From Parachlamydiales bacterium (GTDB lineage Bacteria; Chlamydiota; Chlamydiia; Chlamydiales; SM23-39): a stretch of DNA of 64,000 bases. A program made the position numbers and the translations under genes. A model generated the notes under the pieces. The model saw only the letters and a list, made by a program, of their open reading frames with translations. It was not told the origin of the DNA and did not search any database. The stretch lies in contig JAIBBX010000003.1 of NCBI GenBank assembly GCA_019694475.1, positions 124,001-188,000 on the forward strand, read 5' to 3'. Shown one piece after another: positions 32,182 through 40,660 of the stretch. Numbering within the stretch: the stretch's first letter is position 1; the number at the start of each line of letters is the position of its first letter.

Positions 32182-34653
32182 ATGGAAAAATTACTGGGTG
32201 AACACCTCATCACTGTTCAACTTTTCGATGATCTCGATCGAGTCATCAAAAAATTGAAAGGCTCCAAGGAAAAGATCGATCGCAAAAAAAGCGATCTCGT
32301 CAACCGCACTCTTCTAGAATTAATCCAGAATGAAAAAGAGCCCAGCTTTTTACTCGCCGCTGTTTTGAATTTCGTCAAACGGGTCGATGATGCAAAAATC
32401 CTTCAGCATTACACCTTTACCAGCTTTGAAATTTGGCTCAATCAGTACTCGGGTCTTTCTTTTGAAGAAAACCTGGCGGTAAGGGCAAAGATCGTCGGGA
32501 AAAAAATAGAGAGGGGCGATTATCAGACCTATTTCCCGATCGGGATGGGAAAGGTCTATGAAGGAACTCATTTCGTAACAGCCCACAAATCTCCAGACCT
32601 CGATACAACGATTGCTTCCTTTTGGGGCTGGGTCGATGCATTTGGCGCTCGGGTAGGCGATAGTTTGCACATTTGGAATCTTCCTGAAGGCCCTCCAGCT
32701 TCCCAGATTGAAATTGAATGGATGTTCCGCGACCTCTTCGGCGAGGCCGTCTTTACCCATCTTCCAAAGATGAGAACGATTCTGAACCTCAACGCCAACG
32801 ATCTCATGACTCAGAAGGGCCTCCAGAAAATGTCTTTGAACACATCCATTGCCGATATCGAGCATGATTTGGATGAAAATGCCGTTGTCGTGGTCGACGA
32901 TAAAGGATTTTTTCTGGGAGATTGGCGCATCAGCGATGTAGAAGGGGTGAGGCAGGTCATTATTTCGCTCGCGACTTGTTTGAGATGGTTTGAAAATGCG
33001 CTCCATTTGAACCTCATTTCCGTTTTCGCGCGTGAGCAATTGCGCATCAGCCATGTAGAAGACGTTCTTAAAAAACTTTTGTCCACGAAATTGGAGTCTT
33101 CCGAGCCCGCTTTAGAATTTTCGACAAAACAGGCGGCCCAGGTGGAGCATTTTATGCAAAAAGTGCTCGGCATGAAAAAAGGGTTGAAATCGAACTTTGA
33201 AGAGTTGGCAGTTGTGTTGAGCAAACTTGGCGACGTCTCTTTCGGAGGGATCGATGGGCTTTTGGAAAAAATGAAGGGAGCCGACCTTTTCGACGCAAAG
33301 GGAAATCTCATTGATGAGCGTCCCCGCATTTTCTCATTTCTAGAGGGAATCATCCACTCTCTCCACAAAGGGATTGTGAAAATCCGCTCAAGGATGGAAA
33401 AGCTCGATATTGCTCTGGAGACGAAATATAAAGTATTCGGCCGCCATCCAAATACTGTAACTACAAGATCCGAGGTCGAAGAGATCCGCAATAAAATGGG
33501 ACCCTACTCCTATCTGACTGTTGTGTACCCCGATAGAGACAAGATGTATCCTGTGGGAGTTGTGCAGGCGGCTTATTTAAGAAAACCTGTTTTGGGAACG
33601 GTCTCTCTTAGAGATTTTTGCAATCGGGCAGAAATGGGAATCCCAGCATATCTTGATGTGATCAGCGTCATCGACCATCATAAGAGCGAGTTGAATACAT
33701 TCGGCCCTCCTGCGGCAGTTGTTTCTGACGCGCAATCGACCAATACAATGGTCGCGCAAAAAGCTTTTGAGATAAACGACTCCAATCGAAAAAAGCCGAA
33801 TTACATCCATCCCCAAAGAGAGTTCATCGAATATCTCCATTTCTTGTACGGGATCATCGATGATACCGATTTACTGACAAAAGTAAGTGCGCTTGATGTG
33901 CAAATCGTCGCATCTTTATTGAATCGATTGAAGAGTTTGGCGACGGGAAAAAAAACAGTTTTGATCAAAGTCGACGATCTGCCAAGAGACCGGGCTTTTC
34001 CAAAAAAAGTGGCGAAACGGATTTTGCAGAATGCCGACATGTATTCTCTTTATAGAAAAGTGTTCCAGTTTCGAGAAAAAGAGGTGGAGAAAAATCTCAC
34101 CTTATGTGCGAGAGGCGAGGAATCGAATCTATTTGCCGACACAAAAGAACAAAATGGCTGCTGCAGAGTCGGCCAAACCAAAATATTCGCTTCAAATGTC
34201 CGCCATTTCGAAAAACTGATCGATAAAATCCGCCATTCATGGCTCCAGAAGGCCAAAAAAATCTACCGGGAAAAAGAGGAGTTCAATCTCCACATCCACA
34301 TGATCAGCACCATCGTTAGCGCGGAAGAAGTCTATCGCGGAAGCACCGGAAAATATCGGCACAAAGATGAGATGTGGATCTGGATCCCAGATGAAGAAGT
34401 CGCGATTGAGCAATTGAAGAGATTTTTGAACGCATTCCAGAATTCGAATGCTGTAAAAAACAATTCCTTCGAGCTCGAGTTCCTCGGTGCAAATGCCGAT
34501 GAGCTGGCCCGGATCTTCAAAGAGAGCTTCATCGAAATCCCGAAAGTGAAGAGAAAGAAGGATTTGCCGATTGCCGTATTGCGTTATAAAGCAGGCACTC
34601 TCAATTCAAGAAAGGCTATGATCAGCCCTTATCTGCCAAAACGCTCGAGTTAA
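32182..34653 (+). CDS. large DHH-family phosphoesterase
   Basis: 824 residues. TAHKSPDLDTTIASFWGW (His135, Asp139, Asp141) and VISVIDHHKSELNTFGP (DHH at 498-500) are the metal-binding motifs of DHH phosphoesterases such as manganese pyrophosphatases. A region near 200-260 (LMTQKGLQKMSLNTSIADIE...VVVVDDKGFFLGDWRISDV) looks like a CBS-type unit. It is much longer than typical PPases (about 310) or RecJ. The substrate is unknown; pyrophosphate or a cyclic dinucleotide product are candidates. The start at ATG 32182 avoids the tRNA, into which an upstream frame runs. Confidence 0.8.
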   Translation: MEKLLGEHLITVQLFDDLDRVIKKLKGSKEKIDRKKSDLVNRTLLELIQNEKEPSFLLAAVLNFVKRVDDAKILQHYTFTSFEIWLNQYSGLSFEENLAVRAKIVGKKIERGDYQTYFPIGMGKVYEGTHFVTAHKSPDLDTTIASFWGWVDAFGARVGDSLHIWNLPEGPPASQIEIEWMFRDLFGEAVFTHLPKMRTILNLNANDLMTQKGLQKMSLNTSIADIEHDLDENAVVVVDDKGFFLGDWRISDVEGVRQVIISLATCLRWFENALHLNLISVFAREQLRISHVEDVLKKLLSTKLESSEPALEFSTKQAAQVEHFMQKVLGMKKGLKSNFEELAVVLSKLGDVSFGGIDGLLEKMKGADLFDAKGNLIDERPRIFSFLEGIIHSLHKGIVKIRSRMEKLDIALETKYKVFGRHPNTVTTRSEVEEIRNKMGPYSYLTVVYPDRDKMYPVGVVQAAYLRKPVLGTVSLRDFCNRAEMGIPAYLDVISVIDHHKSELNTFGPPAAVVSDAQSTNTMVAQKAFEINDSNRKKPNYIHPQREFIEYLHFLYGIIDDTDLLTKVSALDVQIVASLLNRLKSLATGKKTVLIKVDDLPRDRAFPKKVAKRILQNADMYSLYRKVFQFREKEVEKNLTLCARGEESNLFADTKEQNGCCRVGQTKIFASNVRHFEKLIDKIRHSWLQKAKKIYREKEEFNLHIHMISTIVSAEEVYRGSTGKYRHKDEMWIWIPDEEVAIEQLKRFLNAFQNSNAVKNNSFELEFLGANADELARIFKESFIEIPKVKRKKDLPIAVLRYKAGTLNSRKAMISPYLPKRSS

Positions 34654-34681
34654 ATTCCAAAAGTCGATATGTTCCGGCTTT

Positions 34682-37381
34682 ATGAGAGATTCGATCCTAA
34701 CCTTCCTGTTTTGGGTGGCCCGAGGGATTTTTTCATTAAGATATTCTCTTGATATCGAAGGGCTTGAAAAAATTCAGGGAAAGAAAAAGCTCCTTTTCCT
34801 CCCCAATCATACCGCATTATTGGACCCGCTGCTCCTCTGTATTGTCCTCTGGCCGAAATTCAAGATACGTCCTCTTGTCCTGGAATTATTCACAAGACTC
34901 CCTTTTGCAGGATATTGCATTGGGCTTGTCAGATCGATCCCGATTCCTGATTTCGAGACCTCCATCAATCAGTTCAAGATTGTTCAGGCAGAGAGAGCTT
35001 TGCAAAAAGTTGTCGAGGCTTTGGATCAAGGCGACAATGTGCTCATGTATCCATCGGGTAAGCTAAAAAGACAGGGAAAAGAGATTTTAGGAGGAAATTC
35101 AGGCCTTCATACGATTTTGGGAAGAGCTCCTGAGTGTTCTCCTGTACTGGTCAGGATTTCGGGCTTCTGGGGAAGCAGTTTTTCAAGGTCGAATCACGGT
35201 AAAACCCCGAATTTGGGCAATAGTTTTTTCGGGGGAATGAAGGCTCTCGTCAAGAACCTTTTCTTTTTTACTCCGCGCAGGAAAATAAAGCTCCAATTTG
35301 AAGAAGAGCCAGCAGATTTTCCAAAAAAAGCGACTCGACGCACGCTCAATAGCTATTTGGAAGACTGGTATAACCGCTATCCTGATGATGAAGGAAATGT
35401 CCATCAGGAGGAGCCTCTCAAATACGTCTCTTTCTCAATGTGGAAACGGGAACTTCCCCAAATGCCATCGAACAATGAAAAAATTGTGGAGAAAGAAGAA
35501 GGGGGCCTTGTTTCTATTGAGACAAGAGAAAAAATTTATCAAGAGATCCGCAAAATCTTAAAAGACCCCGAGAAGAAAATTGCTCCGCAGATGAACTTGA
35601 TGCTCGATTTAGGGATGGATTCTCTCAATATTGCAGAGTTGATCGTCTATCTTTCGAGGAATTTTGAAACGCCCGAAATCGATCCGAGCGAGCTCGATAC
35701 GGTAGAAAGCGCTCTGAAAATGGCCTCAGGGAAAAAGAAGAAGCTAAAACATGAACCATCGCAGAATTTAGGACTGAAGAAAGAGGAAGTGCGGCTCGAT
35801 CCAGCTCTCGAATTAGGTCGTAATTTCCCAGAAACTTTCCTGAAATTGTGCAAAAGGATGAAATCACTTTCTGCCATTTCAGATAAAACTTCAGGGGAAC
35901 TGACTTATAAACAGATGCTAAGAGCTGTGATTGTCTTAGCCAAAGTGTTTCAAAAATTTCCAGAAGAGAAAGTTGCGGTTATGTTACCTACTTCTGTAGG
36001 GGCGATAATCGCAATTCTAGCTCTCCAGCTCGCTGGAAAAATTCCTGTGATGCTGAATTGGACGTTGGGGCCTCGCTACCTAGAGCATATGATCCAAATC
36101 AGCGAAACGAAGAGAATCTTAAGCTCCTGGCGCTTTTTCGAAAGACTTTCTTATGTCGATTTCGGGGGACTCGTTGATAAAATCGTATTTTTAGAAGATG
36201 TGAAAAAATCGATCTCGTTAAAAGAGAAATTGACCGGAGCGCTCCTGTCTCTTTGCCCAGCTTCATGGATCGAGCGGACATTCAGCTTAAACACGATTGA
36301 GGAGGAAGATACTGCAGTCATTTTTTTCACTAGCGGAACTGAAACTACTCCGAAAGGAGCCATTCTTTCTCATAAAAATATCCTTTCAGATGCTGAGGGA
36401 GCCTATTTTTATCATGCCTCGAGTTATACGAGAAATGATAGCTTCCTTTCTATTTTGCCTGTATTCCATTCATATGGATTTTCCTCTTTATTTTACTTCT
36501 TTTTTTTGCGGATGAAGATTTACTTTTCTCCTGATCCAACAGATCACGGGGAAGTCTCTCGATGCATCGAAGAGTGGAAAATAAGCATGATGAATACCGT
36601 TCCTCTTTTCTTTGTACGTCTGTTACAGACAGCAAAGTCCAACCAATTGCAATCTTTGAAAGAGGTGGGAATCGGAGGAGACAAGGTGATGCCGGAGCTA
36701 TACCAGATTCTTGAAAAGTCTTACCCGAATATCTATCTGAAGCAAGGATATGGTGTCACGGAGTGCTCGCCTGTAGTTACAATGCAGCGTAAATATATGC
36801 CAAGAGAAGGAGCAGGACAGTTCATCCATGGAATAGAAGCCATGACCATAGATCCCGAGACTTCTAAGAAATTACCCCTTGGAAGCGAAGGAGAGATCTG
36901 CATTTCAGGTCCGATTGTTTTTAAAGGATATCTAGGCGGAATAGAAGCTCCATTTTTGCAAATCGACGGAAAACAATGGTATCGTACAGGAGATATCGGC
37001 CATGTTACGGCGAATGACTCGATTGTGATCACTGCAAGGCTCAAACGCTTTGCCAAAATCGGCGGCGAAATGATCAGTTTGGGTGCAATTGAAGACGCAA
37101 TCGTTCAAGAATTGAAAAAACAGGGCAAAATCGTTTCCGATATTCCCCATTTGGCCATTTGCTGCTACGATTCAAATGGAACTACGGCGCTGACTCTTTT
37201 TGCCACAGTTCAGATCGACAAAGAACAAGCGAACGAGATTTTACGTCAATCGGGCTTTGGCCGGCTTATCAAGATCCATGAAGTGCGCAATATCAAAGAA
37301 ATGCCCGTCATGGGCTCGGGAAAGACCAACTATCGCAGCCTTCAAGCGCAAATCCAACCTAAGAGTGTGTCTTCAATTTAA
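34682..37381 (+). CDS. aas: acyltransferase - carrier - acyl-ACP synthetase fusion (Aas-like)
   Basis: 899 residues. The PlsC domain has NHTALLDP (HX4D, His43-Asp48) and MYPSGKLKRQGKE. A carrier-like domain at about 285-345 has DLGMDSLNIAEL with Ser314. The AMP-forming ligase domain (about 390-890) has FFTSGTETTPKGA, QGYGVTECSPV and YRTGDIGHV. It would activate host or recycled fatty acids and transfer them to lysophospholipids. The carrier domain between the two enzymes is absent from E. coli Aas and would supply an in-built acyl shuttle. It follows the DHH gene after 28 bases. Confidence 0.88.
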   Translation: MRDSILTFLFWVARGIFSLRYSLDIEGLEKIQGKKKLLFLPNHTALLDPLLLCIVLWPKFKIRPLVLELFTRLPFAGYCIGLVRSIPIPDFETSINQFKIVQAERALQKVVEALDQGDNVLMYPSGKLKRQGKEILGGNSGLHTILGRAPECSPVLVRISGFWGSSFSRSNHGKTPNLGNSFFGGMKALVKNLFFFTPRRKIKLQFEEEPADFPKKATRRTLNSYLEDWYNRYPDDEGNVHQEEPLKYVSFSMWKRELPQMPSNNEKIVEKEEGGLVSIETREKIYQEIRKILKDPEKKIAPQMNLMLDLGMDSLNIAELIVYLSRNFETPEIDPSELDTVESALKMASGKKKKLKHEPSQNLGLKKEEVRLDPALELGRNFPETFLKLCKRMKSLSAISDKTSGELTYKQMLRAVIVLAKVFQKFPEEKVAVMLPTSVGAIIAILALQLAGKIPVMLNWTLGPRYLEHMIQISETKRILSSWRFFERLSYVDFGGLVDKIVFLEDVKKSISLKEKLTGALLSLCPASWIERTFSLNTIEEEDTAVIFFTSGTETTPKGAILSHKNILSDAEGAYFYHASSYTRNDSFLSILPVFHSYGFSSLFYFFFLRMKIYFSPDPTDHGEVSRCIEEWKISMMNTVPLFFVRLLQTAKSNQLQSLKEVGIGGDKVMPELYQILEKSYPNIYLKQGYGVTECSPVVTMQRKYMPREGAGQFIHGIEAMTIDPETSKKLPLGSEGEICISGPIVFKGYLGGIEAPFLQIDGKQWYRTGDIGHVTANDSIVITARLKRFAKIGGEMISLGAIEDAIVQELKKQGKIVSDIPHLAICCYDSNGTTALTLFATVQIDKEQANEILRQSGFGRLIKIHEVRNIKEMPVMGSGKTNYRSLQAQIQPKSVSSI

Positions 37382-37393
37382 GGTTCTGTCGAT

Positions 37394-37711
37394 CTAAATC
37401 GTAGCATCGCCATTTTTAGGGGCTTCTATTTTGATTTCGTGCATCTTTTTGTGAGACCAAGAATCGGTGATGTATATGTTTGAATGGATTTTGAATTGTC
37501 TGTCTGCGTAAAGAAGGATAGTGCCAGGACTGTCGGTTCTAAGAATTTGCACAGCCTTATCTGAAACTCGAATGATTTCCCAATAAAGATCGATCTGATC
37601 TCTTTCGCAGGCAAAAACTGAAGTTACATAATATTCTATCGGAGTTCCGGCTTCCCCTTTTTGGTATAAAACATTTGTAGGGTATCGATAAACGGCAGCT
37701 AAGCCTGACAT
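37394..37711 (-). CDS. hypothetical 105-residue protein
   Basis: Mixed beta-rich protein (VLYQKGEAGTPIEYYVTSVFA; VQILRTDSPGTILLYADRQF) without signal peptide or recognised motif. It lies between aas (convergent) and khpA (same strand, upstream). The 5' leader contains the stem-loop at 37720-37738. The reading frame is free of alternatives, and the position in the khpA/rluD strand supports a real gene. Confidence 0.55.
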   Translation of the reverse strand: MSGLAAVYRYPTNVLYQKGEAGTPIEYYVTSVFACERDQIDLYWEIIRVSDKAVQILRTDSPGTILLYADRQFKIHSNIYITDSWSHKKMHEIKIEAPKNGDATI

Positions 37712-37719
37712 AGGGTATG

Positions 37720-37755
37720 CTCCCTTCAGAGAAGGGAGTCCTTTTTATTTTTGGT
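37720..37755 (+). terminator. stem-loop with T-run
   Basis: CTCCCTTC and GAAGGGAG form an 8-bp stem with loop AGA, followed on the plus strand by TCCTTTTTATTTTT. This is a good intrinsic terminator for plus-strand transcription leaving aas (through the antisense of the 105-residue gene). The T-run overlaps the khpA stop on the other strand. Confidence 0.7.
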
Positions 37756-37984
37756 CCTCGATGATTTCGAGGTTAACGCGAAGTCCATTTCGGCTCGCGA
37801 CGGACATAAGCAGGGTTCGGATCGCATTGATCGTTTTCCCTTTCTTTCCGATGATTTTGCCAATATCTGATTTCTCTACACCGAGTTCGATGATCAAGGT
37901 GTGAGTTCCTCCAATTTCATTGATGCGTACTTGGTCGGGGTGATCGACAAGATTTTTGACAATGTACTCTACAAATTCTTTCAT
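37745..37984 (-). CDS. khpA: KH-domain RNA-binding protein KhpA (YlqC family)
   Basis: 79 residues, a single KH domain with the GxxG loop in IGKIIGKKGKTINAIRTLL. Length and the N-terminal MKEFVEYIVKNLVDHPDQV match KhpA/YlqC. It binds RNA and in other bacteria partners KhpB in cell-division and sRNA functions. Confidence 0.93.
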   Translation of the reverse strand: MKEFVEYIVKNLVDHPDQVRINEIGGTHTLIIELGVEKSDIGKIIGKKGKTINAIRTLLMSVASRNGLRVNLEIIEDQK

Positions 37985-38049
37985 AGGTCGTTCCTCTTTC
38001 CAATAGGGAGTTCGAATTCAAAAAAAATATACTGCGTACGGGAATATTT

Positions 38050-39000
38050 TTACAAGGCATTGTTAAGAGGCATGCAAAGAGATGGGCCGCAAAGTTTTTG
38101 GAGCCATTCTTTCATGTCGTTTGGAATCGGAGCAATAAGCCGCATCGGCATTCCATTAATCGGATGCTGGAAGGAGAGGCGGTAAGCATGTAAAAGGGGA
38201 CGGGGATGTAGATCGGCTTTGCCATACAAAGGATCGCCGATGATCGGGCATCCAATGTGCTTGAGATGAACGCGGATTTGGTGCGTGCGTCCTGTTTTTG
38301 GTTTTGCGAGAACAAGATTGGCCCGATCATTGCAAGCAGCTACCTGGATCTCTGTCACAGCCTCTCTGCCATCAGGCAACACGGTCATTTCCTTCCGGTG
38401 GACCGGGTGGCGGCCGATCGGCATATTGATGATTCGATTCGTCGGCTTTCCCTGACAAATAGCTAAATAGAGTTTTTCAATTTTTTGTGTTGAAAACAGT
38501 TCGATCAGCTTCTGATGGGCTGGCAAGGTTTTGGCCGCAAGCAAGATCCCTGTAGTATCTTTATCAAGTCTATGGACAATCCCTGGCCGTAATGGATCTG
38601 ATCCAGGAGCAATTTCTTTGCAGTGAGCCAAAAGCGCATTGACAAAAGTACCCGACCAATGGCCTGGCGCTGGATGGACAACCATTCCTGCTGGTTTATT
38701 GATCGCAAGAATGTATTCATCCTCATAGAGAATTTCGAGGGGAATCGGCTCTGGTTCTAAGGAAGCTTCTGGGATTGCTTGAAAACAGATTTCAATTTCA
38801 TCGCCCTCTTCGGGTATGATCCTTTTTTTGACTGGTTCGCCGTTGAGCAAGACGCAGCCAATATCTAAAAGATGCTGGAAATAAGTTCTTGAATAGTTAG
38901 GAAATTTTGAGGAGAGGAGCTTGTCGATCCGAACGCCTTCTTCCTCGGAAGAGACAAAAAGAAATTCGTGCTCGTCAGTAAATGAAGGGGGCCGATCCAT
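38050..39000 (-). CDS. rluD: RluD-type 23S rRNA pseudouridine synthase
   Basis: 316 residues. The N-terminal S4 domain (RIDKLLSSKFPNYSRTYFQHLLDIG) is followed by the catalytic HRLDKDTTGILLAAKT and the C-terminal KTGRTHQIRVHLKHIGCPIIGDPLYG. It isomerises uridines in helix 69 of 23S rRNA. The only reasonable start, ATG 39000, lies in the loop of a 9-bp GC-rich hairpin that leaves no free Shine-Dalgarno sequence. Confidence 0.95.
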   Translation of the reverse strand: MDRPPSFTDEHEFLFVSSEEEGVRIDKLLSSKFPNYSRTYFQHLLDIGCVLLNGEPVKKRIIPEEGDEIEICFQAIPEASLEPEPIPLEILYEDEYILAINKPAGMVVHPAPGHWSGTFVNALLAHCKEIAPGSDPLRPGIVHRLDKDTTGILLAAKTLPAHQKLIELFSTQKIEKLYLAICQGKPTNRIINMPIGRHPVHRKEMTVLPDGREAVTEIQVAACNDRANLVLAKPKTGRTHQIRVHLKHIGCPIIGDPLYGKADLHPRPLLHAYRLSFQHPINGMPMRLIAPIPNDMKEWLQKLCGPSLCMPLNNAL

Positions 39001-39011
39001 AAATCGGCCCC
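38988..39011. promoter_or_regulatory. hairpin enclosing the rluD start codon
   Basis: GGGGCCGAT and ATCGGCCCC pair perfectly over 9 bp around a 6-base loop that contains the rluD ATG on the minus strand. It lies 25 bases after the stop of the small upstream gene, so it could terminate that mRNA or control rluD translation. Confidence 0.6.
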
Positions 39012-39036
39012 ATTTTATCTAAAATAAAAATTGCCC

Positions 39037-39198
39037 TCAAGAAGTTTGCTGAGAAGAGTCAGAATCCGGGTTGTCTTGGTCTTGAGATGCTTTTTTAACA
39101 GCCTCATCCATTTTTTTCATATCATCCTGTTCGGACTGATAGAAATTGTTAAATACATCTCTAAGGCTTGGTGGTAATTTATCTGCGATGTCCATCAT
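39037..39198 (-). CDS. 53-residue acidic hypothetical protein
   Basis: Small gene starting MMDIADKLPPSLRDVFNNFY with a polar, acidic tail (DQDNPDSDSSQQTS). A strong GGAGGG lies just upstream of the double ATG. It occupies the place of a small gene next to rluD in other chlamydiae (CT659, from memory), but identity is not certain. No domain is visible; it is likely soluble and helical. Confidence 0.65.
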   Translation of the reverse strand: MMDIADKLPPSLRDVFNNFYQSEQDDMKKMDEAVKKASQDQDNPDSDSSQQTS

Positions 39199-39313
39199 AT
39201 TTTCCCTCCGGGGTTCCCTCTATTATACCAGAAAAATATTTCCTTGTCAAATAACGTAAGCTATTGATTGTTAGTGATTTGACATATATCTTGTCGGGCC
39301 GTATCCTAGAAAT

Positions 39314-39703
39314 ATGGATTATTCAGCGGCCAGGAAACGGGCTCTTTGGCTTTTATCTAAGCGCAATTACCATAGCGAGGTTTTGCAGCGGAAGCTCATG
39401 GAAAAGGGGTGTTCTGAGGAGGTGGCAGGTAAGGTGGTTGCCGACTGCCGCCGGATGGGGATATTGAGCGATGAGGACGCCATTTTACGGGAGCTAAGGC
39501 GGGGTTGGGGACCGAGGGCGATTGAATTCAAGCTTCGATTGGGCCAGGGAGAAGTGCGTAAGACGATCTCGCGAGAAATGCAAAAGGCGAGGATTTTAGA
39601 GATGATTCCCAAGCTGGGGCCTCGTGAAAAAGCATTTCGAACATTGATGCGAAAAGGATTCGATTCTGAACTGATTATTGAAATTTTTTCTTGCCGAGAC
39701 TAG
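39314..39703 (+). CDS. recX: RecX family regulatory protein
   Basis: 129 residues with RecX repeats: YSAARKRALWLLSKRNYHSEVLQRKLMEKG, ADCRRMGILSDEDAILRELRRGWGPRAIEFKL, and a C-terminal RTLMRKGFDSELIIEIF. It is shorter than typical RecX (about 150) but has the three-helix repeat pattern. It would modulate RecA filaments. It lies 9 bases before hemA, probably one operon. Confidence 0.8.
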   Translation: MDYSAARKRALWLLSKRNYHSEVLQRKLMEKGCSEEVAGKVVADCRRMGILSDEDAILRELRRGWGPRAIEFKLRLGQGEVRKTISREMQKARILEMIPKLGPREKAFRTLMRKGFDSELIIEIFSCRD

Positions 39704-39712
39704 ATTGGGGGA

Positions 39713-40660
39713 ATGCTATCGATCGGTGTCCTCGGAGTCAATCACAAAACAGCAAATTTGCCTTTGCGAGAAGCGATTGCTCGCGGAGTTTCGAATTTAA
39801 GCAGTAATGCAATTTTTCCCTATCCAACGGTTCTTTTATCTACATGCAATCGGACTGAAATCTATTTTAGCTCAGAGGATTTGGCAGAAGGACATAGCCA
39901 TTTGCTCTCCTATTTGCGCAAACAAATCGATGTGCCATTTGAGCAGGCATTTTATTCATTTTTTGGAATCGATTGTTTTTTTCATTTATGCCGTGTAGCT
40001 GCAGGACTTGATAGCGCCATTTTTGCAGAAAGCGAGATCCAAAGGCAAGTCCGCGTTGCTTATTCATCAGCCAGCAATTTACCCGCATCTCTCCATTTTG
40101 TGTTTCAAAAAGCACTCAAAGTGAGCAAAGAAGTGCGTTCGCAGCAGCAGCAAAATGGGGTTCCTACATTATATAAAGCGCTCTGGAGGCTTGCTGAATG
40201 GCAAAATAAAAAGATTTTAGCTGTTGGATATTCACAGATCAATCGAGGCTTTATTTCATTTTTATTGCATAAGGGAGTATCCCAAATCACATTGGCAACT
40301 CGCAGTCCGGGAAATGTCGATGTAGAGGGGATTCGTGTTGTAGACCGTTCTATTTTGTCTCATTGGGGGCATTTTGATGTGATTGTCTGCGCCGGTTCTT
40401 CTGATGGCTATTTGATTCAGGGCCAAGGCCACGAGAGGCATATCATTTTTGATCTCAGCGTGCCGCGCAATGTCGATCCGAATGTGGGCGCAAAGCTGTA
40501 TAATATTGAACAGATCAATCAGTGGATCGCTGAACATCAAAATACACATCTTCTTGGCGAAGCGGAATCGATGATTTGGCAGAATGTGATCCGCCTTAGC
40601 AGGATATATCGCATTAAAACTCGTCGAGGTCTCTCAGAAAAGTACGTCAGAATTCAATAG
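39713..40660 (+). CDS. hemA: glutamyl-tRNA reductase
   Basis: 315 residues, short like other chlamydial HemA. IGVLGVNHKTANLPLREAI, catalytic Cys45 in LLSTCNRTEIY, and GLDSAIFAESEIQRQV (usually GExQI) are present. The NADPH domain (ILAVGYSQINRGFISFLL) is degenerate compared with GAGxM, and the dimerisation region is reduced. It reduces glutamyl-tRNA to glutamate-1-semialdehyde for heme. The end overlaps the TpsB gene tail to tail by 7 bases. Confidence 0.9.
   Translation: MLSIGVLGVNHKTANLPLREAIARGVSNLSSNAIFPYPTVLLSTCNRTEIYFSSEDLAEGHSHLLSYLRKQIDVPFEQAFYSFFGIDCFFHLCRVAAGLDSAIFAESEIQRQVRVAYSSASNLPASLHFVFQKALKVSKEVRSQQQQNGVPTLYKALWRLAEWQNKKILAVGYSQINRGFISFLLHKGVSQITLATRSPGNVDVEGIRVVDRSILSHWGHFDVIVCAGSSDGYLIQGQGHERHIIFDLSVPRNVDPNVGAKLYNIEQINQWIAEHQNTHLLGEAESMIWQNVIRLSRIYRIKTRRGLSEKYVRIQ

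Noticed and set aside
32350..33491. Minus-strand frames of 234 and 226 codons
   Set aside because: Both are antisense to the DHH gene and show no domain or ribosome-binding site.
39713..40660. hemA as a decayed gene because of its short length and weak NADPH motif
   Set aside because: Catalytic Cys and the GLDS region are intact and short HemA is normal for chlamydiae as far as I recall.
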